A DNA stretch of 50,719 nucleotides from Candidatus Symbiopectobacterium sp. 'North America' (GCF_015762685.1 NZ_PEHF01000087.1:1-50719), one strand, 5' to 3'; shown: positions 8,363-18,965, counted from the first letter of the stretch. Made by a program: numbers and translations. The notes: a model not told the origin generated them from the letters alone.

Positions 8363-8931
8363 TTAAGGTATAATACAGTCTCTAAGTTTTCTCACACCTA
8401 ATTTTGCGAAAAATCGGCGCTTATAGGTCATGATTATTTTTTCTTTAATTTTCAATTACTTTGATATATTCCTGACACTTACACCGCCAGTCATCATAGA
8501 CAAGATGTTATTTTCTCTTGGGCTAAGCACTTTCTGTATAGTCACCTTTTTATCCGGTACTACTTTCGAATCAATGAGTCGGTAACCCGCAAAAAATAGA
8601 TCAATAATATTTTCATAGAGATGGAAGGGGTTTCTCTTATCGACAACAGACAGGTCTTTACTAATACTAAGATCTACACACCCCTCGGTGAAAAGCAGGA
8701 CTCTCACACCCAACGAATAGCATTTGATCTTGAAGAGTTCTCTTTTCCTTTCACAATCCAGGATATCATCCGTCACGATGATAAGAGATGGAGCATCACT
8801 AACAAGCTGAGTGAAAAATTGACGATAATTTTTTACATGTACGTATTGAATGTTTTTTTCAGTAATATGTCAGAAACTGTTTTACAGAAAAACGAATCTC
8901 GACCAAAGAGCAAGACGTTATTTATTACCAT
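8363..8931 (-). pseudogene. LuxR-family transcription regulator, frameshift and nonsense
   Basis: The ATG at 8929-8931 has a strong GGAGG six bases upstream. The N-terminal frame stops at about 8840, where a one-base slip at ATGTAAAAAA separates it from the continuing frame (KNYRQFFTQLVSDAPSLIIVTDD). The HTH starts with LSPRENNILSMMTGG and is cut by a TAA at 8456-8458 (ISK-stop-LKIKEK). The remainder of the HTH (MTYKRRFFAKLGVRKLRD) is still readable to a TAA at 8363-8365. The complete product would be about 189 residues, similar to small fimbrial or biofilm LuxR regulators. The target genes are unknown; the nearby adhesin is a possible one by position. Confidence 0.75.
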
Positions 8932-10251
8932 AAATCCTCCGCTACGTATTCATCGCGAGATTTAACTTTCTCACTTGCCGCACAGGCGTAACGTTGATCA
9001 TCCTAAAGTTGCCTAATCCAACAAAGGGCAACCAGACCGATATCATGAAAAGACGCGAATGAACATCTACGGGTTCAGATCGCATCCAGCTATAGCGGAA
9101 AGGATTTGAATATTCTTCTTCTCTGCACAAGAGCACCACTCTACGGGGTGACCTAAAACAAGTGTAGCTCAAGTATCAAGATAGTGAAGCGGGACACTTT
9201 CACTAATGGTTATTATAAACATGCTACTATAGCGTACTGCATTTACATGATCTCTCGCCCTTAACAAACATGGAATCACATATAATGATGGTGCTTACCG
9301 CTCGGTTAAAAAGCTAATTTACGGCGCGTCATCTCACGAGGTTGTGGTAAGCCGCTTTTATACCGAGTAGTACATGACATACGATAAACACACATCACTT
9401 CATTCAATACGTTCCGCCCTTTAGCAAAAACGCCAACATTATCCCTAATCTCACTGAGCCCTTGCCGGGAAGCTTTCGTCTTTTCGTCCTCAGCACAGCG
9501 GTATTCAGTGACAAGGACAACGTTAATGCAACGCTTTCCTGACACTCAAAAAGCCAACAATTTCACTCGCAGCACAAAACACATCAGCAAAACGTGACAC
9601 TTTATCACAAAAGAATAAAATCTGAATTCAGATAATTCTTGTTTTTAATACCTGCTCATATCAGCCCAAGAATTCGAGATTTTCACCGATATCCTGAAAG
9701 AGATCAGTCAATGTCAAAGAATACAGACATTTTAAATTCAATAAAAACAAAACCAAATCGATTCTACCTGTCTGCTCCTACTCGGTCACTGTCTCATTTA
9801 AGACACAAGAAAGAAAAATATATCTCATACTTGACGGTAAAAATGCGCATTGAAAACACTAAATTCGGCCAGACACGCACCTTGCTCCCTGGCTGACAAT
9901 TACAACGATTATTAAACGGAAAATAAATAAACCAGTAATAACCGCTAAGTCCATGACTATTTCCCTATAAAAATTTGCAATTAATTGAGCGAAAAATGAC
10001 AAAAAAAGTTTATATTAACGACCATAAAAATACACAGATAGAGGGTTATCACATTCATTAACCCTAAACAAATCAAAATATATCAAATAGTTATAGAAAA
10101 CCGGAGAAGAAAGACCTTTTTGCCAACATGTTATTTTTAACAAATATGATAACGAGATTCATTTCTCACATTAGCCATACAAAATATAAAAACGTCACAG
10201 ATCGCTATCAGTCGGCAACACAGAAAAAACTTTACCACCAGGGCCAATGAG
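8932..10251. other. 1.3-kb AT-rich stretch without a confident gene
   Basis: Between the LuxR pseudogene and the ybdN homologue there are only short open frames on either strand with no recognisable domain and no good ribosome-binding site. The composition is AT-rich, like the first 9 kb. This may be the remains of deleted genes. One weak candidate (9711-9896) is listed separately. Confidence 0.5.
9711..9896 (+). CDS. Possible small basic protein, unrecognised
   Basis: An ATG at 9711 opens a 61-codon frame (MSKNTDILNSIKTKPNRF...) that is rich in Lys, Arg, Ser and Thr. A weak AAAGAGA lies about 8 bases upstream. No domain, signal peptide or membrane segment is visible. It may be chance. Confidence 0.25.
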   Translation: MSKNTDILNSIKTKPNRFYLSAPTRSLSHLRHKKEKYISYLTVKMRIENTKFGQTRTLLPG

Positions 10252-11414
10252 ATGAAAGAGCCACATTCCATATCCAACGTTTTTGATGCAGCGCTATTAA
10301 GCCTTGATATCGTTTTCAGTGATTATGAAAAAGTGTGTATCTCCTTATCTGGAGGGAAAAGTTCAACAGTATTATTACACCTCGCCGCTACGGTTGCTAA
10401 AGCTCACGGTAAGAAAATCACAGTATTGTTTATTGATCAGGAAGCTCAACATACGCAAACTATTTCGCATATACAACGCTTGAAACAGCTATATCGCGAG
10501 GTAATTGAACATTTTTATTGAATTGCGCTGCCGCTCACAACTGAAAATAACCAGCCCTATCACTCACGCACCTGGATATCTTGGGAAGGTAACGTTGAAT
10601 GGTGGAGAATTCCCCCAGCAGACACTATTACTGATCAACATCTCTTTCCGTTTTACCATTATGCGATGACAGAGAGCAATTTTACCTCTGGGTTTCTGAA
10701 TTGGCTCTCTTCTGGAAAAAACCTCGCCTTCATCATGGGAACACTGTCCAATGGGGACGCCAATAACGATAGTCAACCGACACAAAAAAGCTATGGCGAA
10801 GATAGCAACGAACTCCTGTCTACATCAGAGACCAGCAGCCAGATTCATACGCTCTATCCTCTGTTTGATTGGCAGTCACAAGAATCTGGTTATTTAACAG
10901 CCTGTCAAAAGCGCCTTACAACCCCTTGTATGACCTCATGTATCGCTCAGGTGCACCACGTAGCAACATGAAAATACAGGAGCCTTTCGAACAACAAACC
11001 ACAGAAATTTTTCCGTGTAAGGCAGACCATCCGCAACAGGCCACGTTTAGCCGTGCTAGCCCGTGTGATAACGCCCGCAAACCCAGCGAAGGGACATGGC
11101 AAAACCATGCCACATTTCTCTTGAACTCAATGCCGCAGAAAATGGCAGATCAATTCCGCGTCAACATCGCTCAGTACCTCCGTTGGCACCGTTCGCGCGG
11201 CTTTCTGACGTGCATACCGGATGAAGAGGCATGTGCTACCGAGGAGCACGATATCGTGTCGTGGGAAAAGATTTGCGCCATGATCCTGAATAACGATTAT
11301 CGCAGCCTGGCTCTGACTGCCTCATCCTCACCTTCAGAGGACGCGACGTTTTGCTGTAACAGAAAGAAATCACGCAGAAGACACAGTAATAACAATGAAG
11401 CCATCTTTCTGTAA
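10252..11414 (+). pseudogene. ybdN: YbdN-like PP-loop/PAPS-reductase-family protein (DUF3440), disrupted
   Basis: The sequence follows E. coli YbdN along its length: VCISLSGGKSSTVLLHLAA, KKITVLFIDQEAQHTQTI, IALPLTTENN, YPLFDWQ, YNPLYDLMYRSGAP and LLNSMPQKMADQFRVNIAQYL. YbdN belongs to the phosphoadenosine-phosphosulfate-reductase-like PP-loop ATPases, whose substrate is unknown. An in-frame TGA (10519-10521) replaces the Trp of FYW. A slip near 10885 moves the C-terminal third into another frame. The PP-loop reads SGGKSS rather than SGGKDS. No ybdM partner (ParB-like) follows. About 385 codons, compared with 406 in E. coli. Confidence 0.85.
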
Positions 11415-11459
11415 TATCCGCGCTCATCTTTAAGGAACCCGATCGCTGCGGGATATGCC

Positions 11460-11801
11460 CTACTGGTTATAGAAGTGCGCCCAGACTTTGATCAATACAA
11501 ACGCAGAAGCGCTCCAACAGACCACTGCGGATAGCAGTGCCAACGGCAGCTTCATGGATGCAGTAAAATAGTAGAGCGATATCAGGTAAATCAGATAGAG
11601 AATGATCGACCAGATGCCAAACAGAATGGTGGCTCGCAGCGCTTCTGTACAGCGCTCTGTCCCCACTATGTAGTGGGCAATTAAGGCAAAGGTCGGAAAC
11701 AGCGGGATCACCCCCGCAATATAGTAGTGTCTGGTCTTAGCCAAAATACCAATCAGCACAACAATGGCAGCGCCAAGAATGGCTTTGATTAACAGAGACA
11801 T
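11460..11801 (-). CDS. glpM: GlpM-like small integral membrane protein
   Basis: A 113-residue product with four hydrophobic helices and the conserved LAKTRHYYIAGVIPLFPTFALIAHY segment (split here: LAKTRHYYIAGVI then PLFPTFALIAHY), characteristic of GlpM-family inner-membrane proteins. It is named after P. aeruginosa GlpM, linked to alginate production; the molecular role is unknown. The frame extends upstream to an ATG at 11918, but those 39 residues are unlike the family, so I prefer ATG 11801 despite a weak ribosome-binding site. It follows cueP by about 150 bp on the same strand. No lesion is visible. Confidence 0.7.
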   Translation of the reverse strand: MSLLIKAILGAAIVVLIGILAKTRHYYIAGVIPLFPTFALIAHYIVGTERCTEALRATILFGIWSIILYLIYLISLYYFTASMKLPLALLSAVVCWSASAFVLIKVWAHFYNQ

Positions 11802-11949
11802 TGCAGATTTACCGTGCGGTGATAAGATCATCAGGTGTAACAGAAAAGGAAGAAAAAATACAGGAGCAACCGCTGTGTCACCAAAGCCGATACAGCATGA
11901 TGATTGCCACCCCAGCATACGCGCTGAGGTGGAATAATCGGCGGTGTGT

Positions 11950-12489
11950 TTAGACGCTCTTCAGTCGTAGCGTGGTCATACAGATTTGACTGTCATCATA
12001 AGTAGCGAAAGGTGCCTGAGCGACACGTCCCTGATAGGTTACCTCAATGGTTCCTTCAGTATTGCGCGGCAACCAGACCCCTACAAAACCATTCTGATAG
12101 CTCGTCACGTTTTTATGCACAATGACAGCGCCCTGCTTGTCAGTAATTTTGACGTTGAATGCCGTGTTGGCCAACTCTCCCTGGTAGCCCGACAAGCTGT
12201 GATTAAAGCAAGGGTGTGTTTGCTGCACATAGGGTGCAAACGACAAATAAAACTTGTCGCTCAGCGGATAAACATACTTCTGTTCCCCTTGAGTCAGCAT
12301 CAATTGAGTCGCATTGATCGATGCAGAATAAGGCATAGGCCGCGATTGTGTCGATTGGTCAATGGTGTTGACCATTTGTTCAACCGTTTTGCCCGCTAAC
12401 CCCTCCTGTGCCAAAAATGATGTGGCATCAGCCTGTACTGCACCACTCAAGGACAACGTCAGCAATATCGCCATGGTACGCGTATTCAT
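11950..12489 (-). CDS. cueP: CueP periplasmic copper-binding protein
   Basis: A 179-residue product with a signal peptide (cleavage after about residue 20) and the CueP signature: DKFYLSFAPYVQQTHPC, GELANTAFNVKI, NGFVGVWLPRNTEGTI and DDSQICMTTL. CueP binds copper in the periplasm of Salmonella and can supply it to SodCII. GGAG lies 7 bases before the ATG. Cys94 and Cys170 match two of the three copper-ligand cysteines (Salmonella C96 and C172 from memory). The third, eight residues after the first, is Tyr102 here. The frame is open, but copper binding may be weakened. No adjacent cueR or copA is present. Confidence 0.88.
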   Translation of the reverse strand: MNTRTMAILLTLSLSGAVQADATSFLAQEGLAGKTVEQMVNTIDQSTQSRPMPYSASINATQLMLTQGEQKYVYPLSDKFYLSFAPYVQQTHPCFNHSLSGYQGELANTAFNVKITDKQGAVIVHKNVTSYQNGFVGVWLPRNTEGTIEVTYQGRVAQAPFATYDDSQICMTTLRLKSV

Positions 12490-12576
12490 CGTAAGACTCC
12501 GTCAGTCGATATAATTAATACCGATGCTAAACCATACCTCAGCTTAAAGACCAGACTATTAGTATGCTTATGTGCG

Positions 12577-13380
12577 CTACAATTGACGCAAACGCTGAAT
12601 AAAAGGCCCAGACTCATTAATCACCGTCTGAGTGGACGGTCGGCAAAGACACTCTAGCGAAATGGCGCCTTGATAATGAGACTGCCGCAATTGGCAGTAG
12701 ATATCATCAAACGGCAAGTGACCATAGCCAGGAAAAGCACGGTTAGAATCAGCAAAATGCACATGCCGCAAGCGAGACCCCATCAATGTAATGTCACGGT
12801 CTTCGATGTTACCATGAAACACATCCCACAAAATGCCAACCTGTGGCGGTGAGCCAATAAGGTCAAGAAACTGCATCATATCTTCTGCACTATTAAGGTG
12901 TTCGGCCTCATAGCGATTCAGTGCTTCAATGATCAGTGTCACGCCGCGTGCGTGCGCATAGTCCAGACAAGGAGCAAGCCCCTGGGCCAAAAGCTGGCAA
13001 TAACGCGTTGCGCTCAATCCCGTATCCGCCACGCGCAACGAACCAATCGTGACATGAGATCCCAACACCACTGCCGCATCAATATGCTCAAAAATACGCT
13101 GGCGCGTACGGCGCAGAATTTCCGGATCCTGTGCCAGCAGCGATAGCCCTTCTCGCTTGCGCGCCTGCCCGCTGGCAATGGTGGTGCAGCCCAGTCCGTG
13201 CGAAGCTAACGCATCAGCTATCCGTGCAATATCGATCCCCTGATAATCCGCAATACACAGCTCCGCGGCGTCAAATCCACTTGCTTTCAGCCATGCCAAG
13301 CCACTGTTGAGATCGGCCGCGCTAAATGGAGAAAAGGGCGCATCGTACTGGCAAGTCAGTGTTGCACTAAACGTAATCAT
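12577..13380 (-). CDS. TIM-barrel sugar phosphate isomerase/epimerase family protein
   Basis: A 267-residue protein of the xylose-isomerase-like/AP-endonuclease-2 TIM-barrel superfamily. Barrel strands and candidate metal ligands are visible at LIIEALNRYEAEHL, GILWDVFHGNIED, LRHVHFADSN and AISLECLC, i.e. Glu, Asp/His, His and Glu positions as in sugar epimerases. It is the last gene of the minus-strand cluster with a sugar-binding protein, oligogalacturonate lyase and a MocA-type oxidoreductase, and is the only one of them still intact. The substrate is probably a pectin- or uronate-derived sugar, judged by context only. The start ATG at 13380 lacks an obvious strong Shine-Dalgarno. Confidence 0.8.
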   Translation of the reverse strand: MITFSATLTCQYDAPFSPFSAADLNSGLAWLKASGFDAAELCIADYQGIDIARIADALASHGLGCTTIASGQARKREGLSLLAQDPEILRRTRQRIFEHIDAAVVLGSHVTIGSLRVADTGLSATRYCQLLAQGLAPCLDYAHARGVTLIIEALNRYEAEHLNSAEDMMQFLDLIGSPPQVGILWDVFHGNIEDRDITLMGSRLRHVHFADSNRAFPGYGHLPFDDIYCQLRQSHYQGAISLECLCRPSTQTVINESGPFIQRLRQL

Positions 13381-13464
13381 TATCGTATTCCGTACCTTGA
13401 CTATCCCGATGAAACCGTATTCCCCGACGCATGGCCGGGGCGTTCATTACTTGCTTAAAGTGCG

Positions 13465-14747
13465 TTATTTCGTGGCACGTTTCAGGATACGATCGGCACT
13501 TTTCGCGAAAGAAGATGCCGCGTCTTTTACGGACAGGTTCCCCTGATCGATTTTCTGGATGGTTTCATGGTACAGCGCCACAAACTGCGGGTTATCAAAA
13601 TGGGGAGACGTCGGAATGGCATGCGGCAAGGCCATGAACGATTTCAGTCCGGCCACTACAATATTGTTTTCCTTGATGGTGCCATCCTGTACCAATTGCT
13701 GGTATGCCGAGTTACTGAGCGGTACGCCGCGCTCCAACCCTATCTCCTTGACACCCGCCGCCTCATTCATCAGGAAATTGACCAGCAAAGCGGCCTCTTC
13801 AGGATGTTTGGTGGAGCGTCCGATACTGAGCATCATGGTCGGTTTGAAGAACAATCCCGCATCTTTGGCTCCCGACAGCATAAAGAAAGGGCTAAGATCC
13901 AACTTGTTATAAGGAGGCTGTAGGTTGGCTTCATACATGGTGGCATTGGTGTTCCACATGTAGATCCCCCCAATTGCCCGCTAATCCAGGGCTTCATCTC
14001 CCAGGTATTGGCTTTTCCGTAGGAGGCCAGCACACGCATTGACGGGAAAACGTGGCTGTCGACCAAATCTTTATACAGTTGGAAGAACTCTTCCCACTGG
14101 GCTGGCGTATAGGTGAATTTCCCCGCTTTATCGTCGATCGCGGAGATGTTGTATTTCTGCACCATATAGGAATGCAGCAGCGTTAACGACTCCATGTAAT
14201 CCAGCACCAGCGGGTAGCTGTTTTCATCCTTGGCGTTGAACGCCTTACCCGCCGCTTTTAGTTCATCTCAACTGTTGGGGTAGGCTACCCCCATCTCTTG
14301 CCACAGCTTCTGGTTGTAGTAGAAGCTACGTGCGGTGGCCGCCACGGGAATACCGTTCAACTTGCCAGCAACCGACACACTCGCCAGCGACTGGGAATCG
14401 TACTGCGTCAAATCCAGCGTTTTAGCCACTTTGCGCAAATCATAAAAACCATTCCCATCTTTAGAGAAAATCGGCAGACAGTTCCAGTTGGTTTGGATGA
14501 CATCCGGCTCCTGACCGCCAGCAATCTGGGTGGTAAAACGGGATAAATAGCCCTCCCATCCCGAGTATTCCGCCTGAACCTTGATATTCGGGTACTGTTG
14601 TTCAAACGCTTTTATCGCCTGGAGCGTTGCCTGGTGCCGGTTGTTTCCTCCCCACCAGGAAAATCTCAACTCCACGTTTTCCGCGTACGCCATACCGGAT
14701 GTGGCAAGCAGCAGGGCTGCGGCAAGCGTGACTGGTTTCATCAACAT
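13465..14747 (-). pseudogene. ABC transporter sugar-binding protein (family 1), nonsense and frameshift
   Basis: A signal peptide (residues 1-22, GMAYA-E) precedes a family 1 extracellular solute-binding fold: LRFSWWGGNNRH, AFEQQYPNIKV, QIAGGQEPDVIQTNW, FYYNQKLW. An in-frame TGA at 14268-14270 stands where Trp is expected (NS-stop-DELKAAGKAF). A slip in a run of six C (13966-13971 on the plus strand) moves the last ~165 residues (MWNTNATMYEANL ... DAASSFAKSADRIL) into another frame. The length would be about 427 residues, normal for the family. No permease or ATPase genes are next to it. Its position after oligogalacturonate lyase suggests uptake of pectin oligomers, similar to TogB, by inference. 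Confidence 0.88.
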
Positions 14748-14766
14748 AGCTAAATCCTCTTATTTA

Positions 14767-15942
14767 TCATTGAATAACGCGGAGAATAGCGTCGGGAATA
14801 CAGGCCAGATACAACGCAGGCTTGCCATCCTTATCCAAGGAGAACAACACCTGTTTCTCATCGGGCGTGAAAGGCGGGTGAGGATGGGTAACCTGACGAT
14901 CGCCATCCAGCACCGCCCATGAACTACTGTGTTTGGCAATTTTGTGGGTTTGTTGGTGCTTCAAATCAAAGAGGTATAAATAGGGATCCGTCGCATCGCC
15001 GTACTTGTCATTGTCAACAATATCAATGGTCTTACCGGAACCATCGCCAACCGTCAACTGCCCATTGTCATTGCTCATCACATGCGAACACGGCGGCATG
15101 ACAACAATCTTTTCATCGCCCCCCGTATCGGGATCAACCCGGCACAAATAGCGCACCGGGCTGTCCTACACATAGGTGACATACATCATGGCAGAGTCAT
15201 CTGGTACCCAAAATTCATGGGTATAACTTTCCCCTGGTGCCGGCAATTTGACTCGGCGAATATGGCTGCCATCTTCGTTCATCAGCCACATGCGGGTTTC
15301 TACCCGATCCAGTGGCCCTTCATGGCAAAATGCAACGGTATTATCATCATGAGGACGGTAAATCGGGTGTCCTAACCACTGATTCTCTTGTAATAGCGTG
15401 GTGCGCTCACCCGTTTGCAAATAGATGCGAATCACACGGCAGAGCGGATTTTCTTCATAAAACTGCTGAAACACCGTCCAGTCACTGACGGGCCGCCAGC
15501 TATCACGATGGATTTCCACCCTCACCAGCTTGGTGCAGGCAGAGTTGGCCACCCAGGTGCCATAACCTACCCATTCATCCGCCACCTGATAGACGGTTTC
15601 CTCGGACAAATCCTGCAAGGTAACCCGCATCAGCGCGCGTTCTCCCTTCACGTAATAGAGGTATTGCTCGTCAGGAGATAGGAACCCGCCAAAAGTGTTA
15701 TCACCTGCACCTTGCGTTAGCTGTGTCGCTTTGCCGCTAGCCAGTTCCAACAGGTAGTAGTTGCGAGACCCATCGAATTCCGCCGCAAAAATCAGTGACC
15801 GGCCTGCATCGAGAAAGCATTTCTGATAAAAATAATTGCGGTGGCAGATAACGTTCGGGGGTGTCAATCGCGTCACCCGCGCGCTGGTATCCTCATCGAT
15901 ATACTCATGGTACTCGAGCTGATAAACATCGCCTTTCGCCAT
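14767..15942 (-). pseudogene. ogl: Oligogalacturonate lyase (PL22), single amber codon
   Basis: It closely resembles Dickeya/Pectobacterium Ogl, the cytoplasmic lyase that splits short oligogalacturonides to 4-deoxy-L-threo-5-hexosulose uronate. Segments seen include VTRLTPPNVICHRNYFYQK, GDNTFGGFLSPDEQYLYY, WVGYGTWVANS, ENQWLGHPIYRPHDDNTVAF, HEFWVPDDSAMMYV and DRQVTHPHPPFTPDEKQVLF, which form repeated beta-propeller blades. One in-frame TAG at 15166-15168 cuts the protein after residue 258; the remaining 129 codons are intact. The total of 391 codons fits the family (~388). GGGAG precedes the ATG, two bases after the upstream gene's original stop. One mutation suffices to break it, so inactivation looks recent. 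Confidence 0.92.
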
Positions 15943-15944
15943 TG

Positions 15945-17255
15945 CTATTGCTCCCTGTTTCGCCGTGACAGCAGCTTCCTGCCCATAGGCAATTCGTTGA
16001 TAAATACTGGTTGATTACGTTGCATCGAAAGGTTTCCTCACACCCCTGTCAAAATGGACATGGCTCCGGCATGGCTGTCAGCTCGCCGCTTAAGCTGATC
16101 GGGCCCCGAATTGCCGAACAGTTCTTCCAGGATCAGTGCATCGCCACCACTGTGTCCTCCTTGTCCATAGGCCACCTCAATGCGTTCCGGCGTGCCAAAC
16201 ATCGGATACCAGGTGATATCGCAGTCCATCAGGCTGCCCTCGTTCTTACGCTCTCCCCCACCATTGACATAGGAGTTCTCGACCAGCTTCATCTCTGGCC
16301 GCCCTTTGCTGCCATTGAAGGCGATGTTCAACCCTTCCCATGGCTGATACGCATTGAGGGAGTAGGTCAGCAGCGTTTTGTTGCGGTACTTCACCATTAC
16401 CGCCAGGGTATCCTCAAAGCTGATGCCATCGCCGGACAAGCTTTGATCGCGCAGGTAGCCATCCTCATGTTCTGCATTCAGGTAGAGCTCTTTGAGCATC
16501 GCCCGCTCCTCCATGTGCAGCGCGAAAGGATCGTTGCGTGCAGCCGGTTGGTTATGGCAGCGGGAATAGAACTCGCTCACGCCGCGCTGCTCGGCATTTT
16601 CCTTACCGTAGAACCGCAGATCGCCCTGGGCGAAAACGAACTCCGGCACGGAATCGAGCCAGAAATTGACTAAATCGAAATGGTGAGTGAATTTATGGAC
16701 CAGCAACCCGCCGCTGTTGCGTTTGTCACGGTGCCAACGGCGAAAATAATCAGCGCCGTGTTGCGTATTCAGCAGCCACTCGAAATGCACCGAGAAGACA
16801 TCACCGACTGTACCGTTGAGGATTAATTCGCGCAGCTTGCTGTGATGTGGCGCATAGCGATAGTTAAACGTCACCCGCAGATCGCGACCAGTGCGTTCAA
16901 CCGCATCAACGATCGCCAGACCGCGCTCTTCATCAATGGTCATTGGCTTTTCCGTGATGACATCACAGCCCAACTCCATCGCGCGGATGATGTAGCGATC
17001 GTGCGTGCGATCCACGCTGGTGACGATCACGATGTCAGGACGGTGCTACGCGATCATCGTCTCGAAATCCGCGGCTTTCCAGGTCGCCACCTTAGCATGG
17101 CCCCACTTCTCCAGATTGCGATTGGCATAATCCATACGCGTCTGGTTCGTATCACAGAGCGCCACCATACGCGCTGACTGCCGATAGGTGGTCGCAATCA
17201 CTTCCAGGTACATCCCCGAACGGCCACCGGTGCCAACCAGTGCATAAGTCTTCAT
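15945..17255 (-). pseudogene. Gfo/Idh/MocA family oxidoreductase, two nonsense codons
   Basis: An N-terminal Rossmann motif (LVGTGGRSGMY, residues ~6-16) and the sugar-binding EKP motif (VITEKPMT, ~100) identify a Gfo/Idh/MocA NAD(P)-dependent dehydrogenase. [15 protein letters not shown] carries the usual catalytic-region His and Asp. I chose ATG 17255 because GGGAG sits 6 bases upstream of it. In-frame stops are TAG at 17046-17048 (after residue 69) and TGA at 16038-16040. After the second stop the frame continues as GNLSMQRNQPVFINEL to a TAG at 15945-15947, two bases before the ogl ATG. The gene heads the operon with ogl. The substrate is probably a sugar acid, inferred from context. Confidence 0.85.
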
Positions 17256-17384
17256 CTTCATCTCCCTTCTTTTACTCTCATTGACTACACCGCGATTAGC
17301 CCGCCTGCGATTGACTCCCCTTCCCCCCCGTTCTACTATCCGCATGCTGGTATCAGCGAGCAGGACGCGTGCAGGAGATTCGCC

Positions 17385-18965
17385 ATGGGTAACCCGGTAC
17401 CGCTATTATTTTTTGAGGTAAACACCCCTGCCATCTGGCAGTGGGAGACGTTTACCGACATCATGCACTATCTCAAAAAGTTCCAGTTCAATGGGCTGAT
17501 CCTGCATCAGCAAACACTGCTCGCGCTGTTGGCCAAACCCTCACCGCGGTGTCCACCCACCACGGTGGAACATTTGCTGCTCGCTCGTAGTAATACCCTG
17601 CACTATCTGCAAAACGTGGCACGTTATTGCGAAGAGAACCACATTCAACTGTGGCTTCAGGGCGAGGCGACGCCAGACTGTCACGACCTGCACCGTAAAT
17701 TTCCCGAATTCTTTCTTTCCCAAGCCCCACAAAACGATGCGGCGTTTCTTAACCTTTTTTCGGTGAAACCCTGCCGGAAATACTGAGCCATTTGCCCACT
17801 GTGCGCGGCCTGCGCCTCTCGCTCTCCACACCTACCGTGCACCAGAAGGAGTGGGAATCGGCGCTGCAACGCCTCTACCAGGGCCTGCGTTTACGCGGCT
17901 TGCGCGACTACCAGGACAAAGCGTGGCCCCGCCAGCAGTTAAAGATGGCGTTGGATGTGCTGCCTAATGATGTACGCGCTTCCGTAAAAGAGACGGAGCT
18001 GGACTATCGTCCCGGATTTGCCAACAATCCCACCCTTACTCGCCTGAGCGGCTCCCGTAAGTGGGTGGAATTCGATCTGTGGGGCATCGAATACGGCTGG
18101 ACGCTGCTCCCCTGTTGCTTGTTAGACGAACTGCAAAAGCGTCTTCACTGGGCCTTCCAAACGCTGGACGACGAGCTTGAGGCGATCACCGCACGCCTGA
18201 GTTGAATGGCTGCCAAACAATGCGCTGCTGGGCTCAGTCAACGAGCTGAATCTGTACGGACTCTCGCGACTGATCCGCGCGCCGTCAGTTTCACCGCAAA
18301 CGCTGTTTATCGAATGGCTCGCAGCCTACGCCCTGCGTCCTCTGTCACAGCAAGAGATTGACGATCTGTTTGCTATCTATACCTCCAGCCACGACTGGAT
18401 GTGTAAAACGCCCAGCCTGCTGGGACGACTGCTGCAACGCCATAGCCGCCCCCCGCATGACTTTGAGCAGGCGCTGCAACTGCTGCATATGGATACCCGC
18501 AGTGCCAATTGGTCTCAGTCTTTTCAGCCGCTGATGCCACCGGATGATGAGGCCGTTGGTGAGCAGCAAATGCAGCTCATCATCCTGGAAAAACAGAAAT
18601 CTCGTTTTCTGGCGGAATACCTGCGCGCTCAGGTGGACAAAAAATTACCCGCCATGCCGCTCACTGACGCCTTTAAACACACGCTCACCGCTAGCTGGGA
18701 GCGCACCTTCTGGTATACCCGCGCTTACAGCCACATTACCCATGCTTTTGCGCCCCACTTGTGGATCCACAAATACGGCAATAACCCCACACAACACGAA
18801 CAACTGCGGCAAGCGTTACATACGCTGCGTCACTTCATCGCCGAGCTGGAAACCTGGTTTTCCTCGGCGGGCACACAGAATCCTTATACCTTTCACCTAC
18901 TGCTCGACCCGCAGCGCCTTCTTCATTTGGCAGCCAGTCTGGAATGCGACATCGCCGCGTCTTGA
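17385..18965 (+). pseudogene. Unrecognised protein of ~525 residues, two frameshifts
   Basis: I do not recognise this gene. Three consecutive open segments in frames 0, 2 and 0 join smoothly. The first (MGNPVPLLFFEVNTPAIWQW ...) ends after a slip in a T6 run (17755-17760) and continues as GETLPEILSHLPTVRGLRLSLS. The second ends at TGA 18203-18205 and continues as EWLPNNALLGSVNELNLYGL. It is soluble, with no signal peptide, many Trp, His and Leu, and a helical C-terminal half. The N-terminal part (FNGLILHQQTLLALL; HIQLWLQGE) could be the first strands of a TIM barrel, as in carbohydrate-active enzymes. It is divergent from the oxidoreductase-ogl operon across a 129-bp gap, so a role in the same sugar pathway is plausible. 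Confidence 0.6.

Noticed and set aside
8942..9545. Two minus-strand open frames of 76 and 79 codons
   Set aside because: No ribosome-binding site, no recognisable domain and no coherent neighbours; probably chance in a gene-poor stretch.
16011..16673. 220-codon plus-strand open frame opposite the MocA gene
   Set aside because: It is antisense to a recognisable oxidoreductase; its length comes from the codon bias of the real strand.
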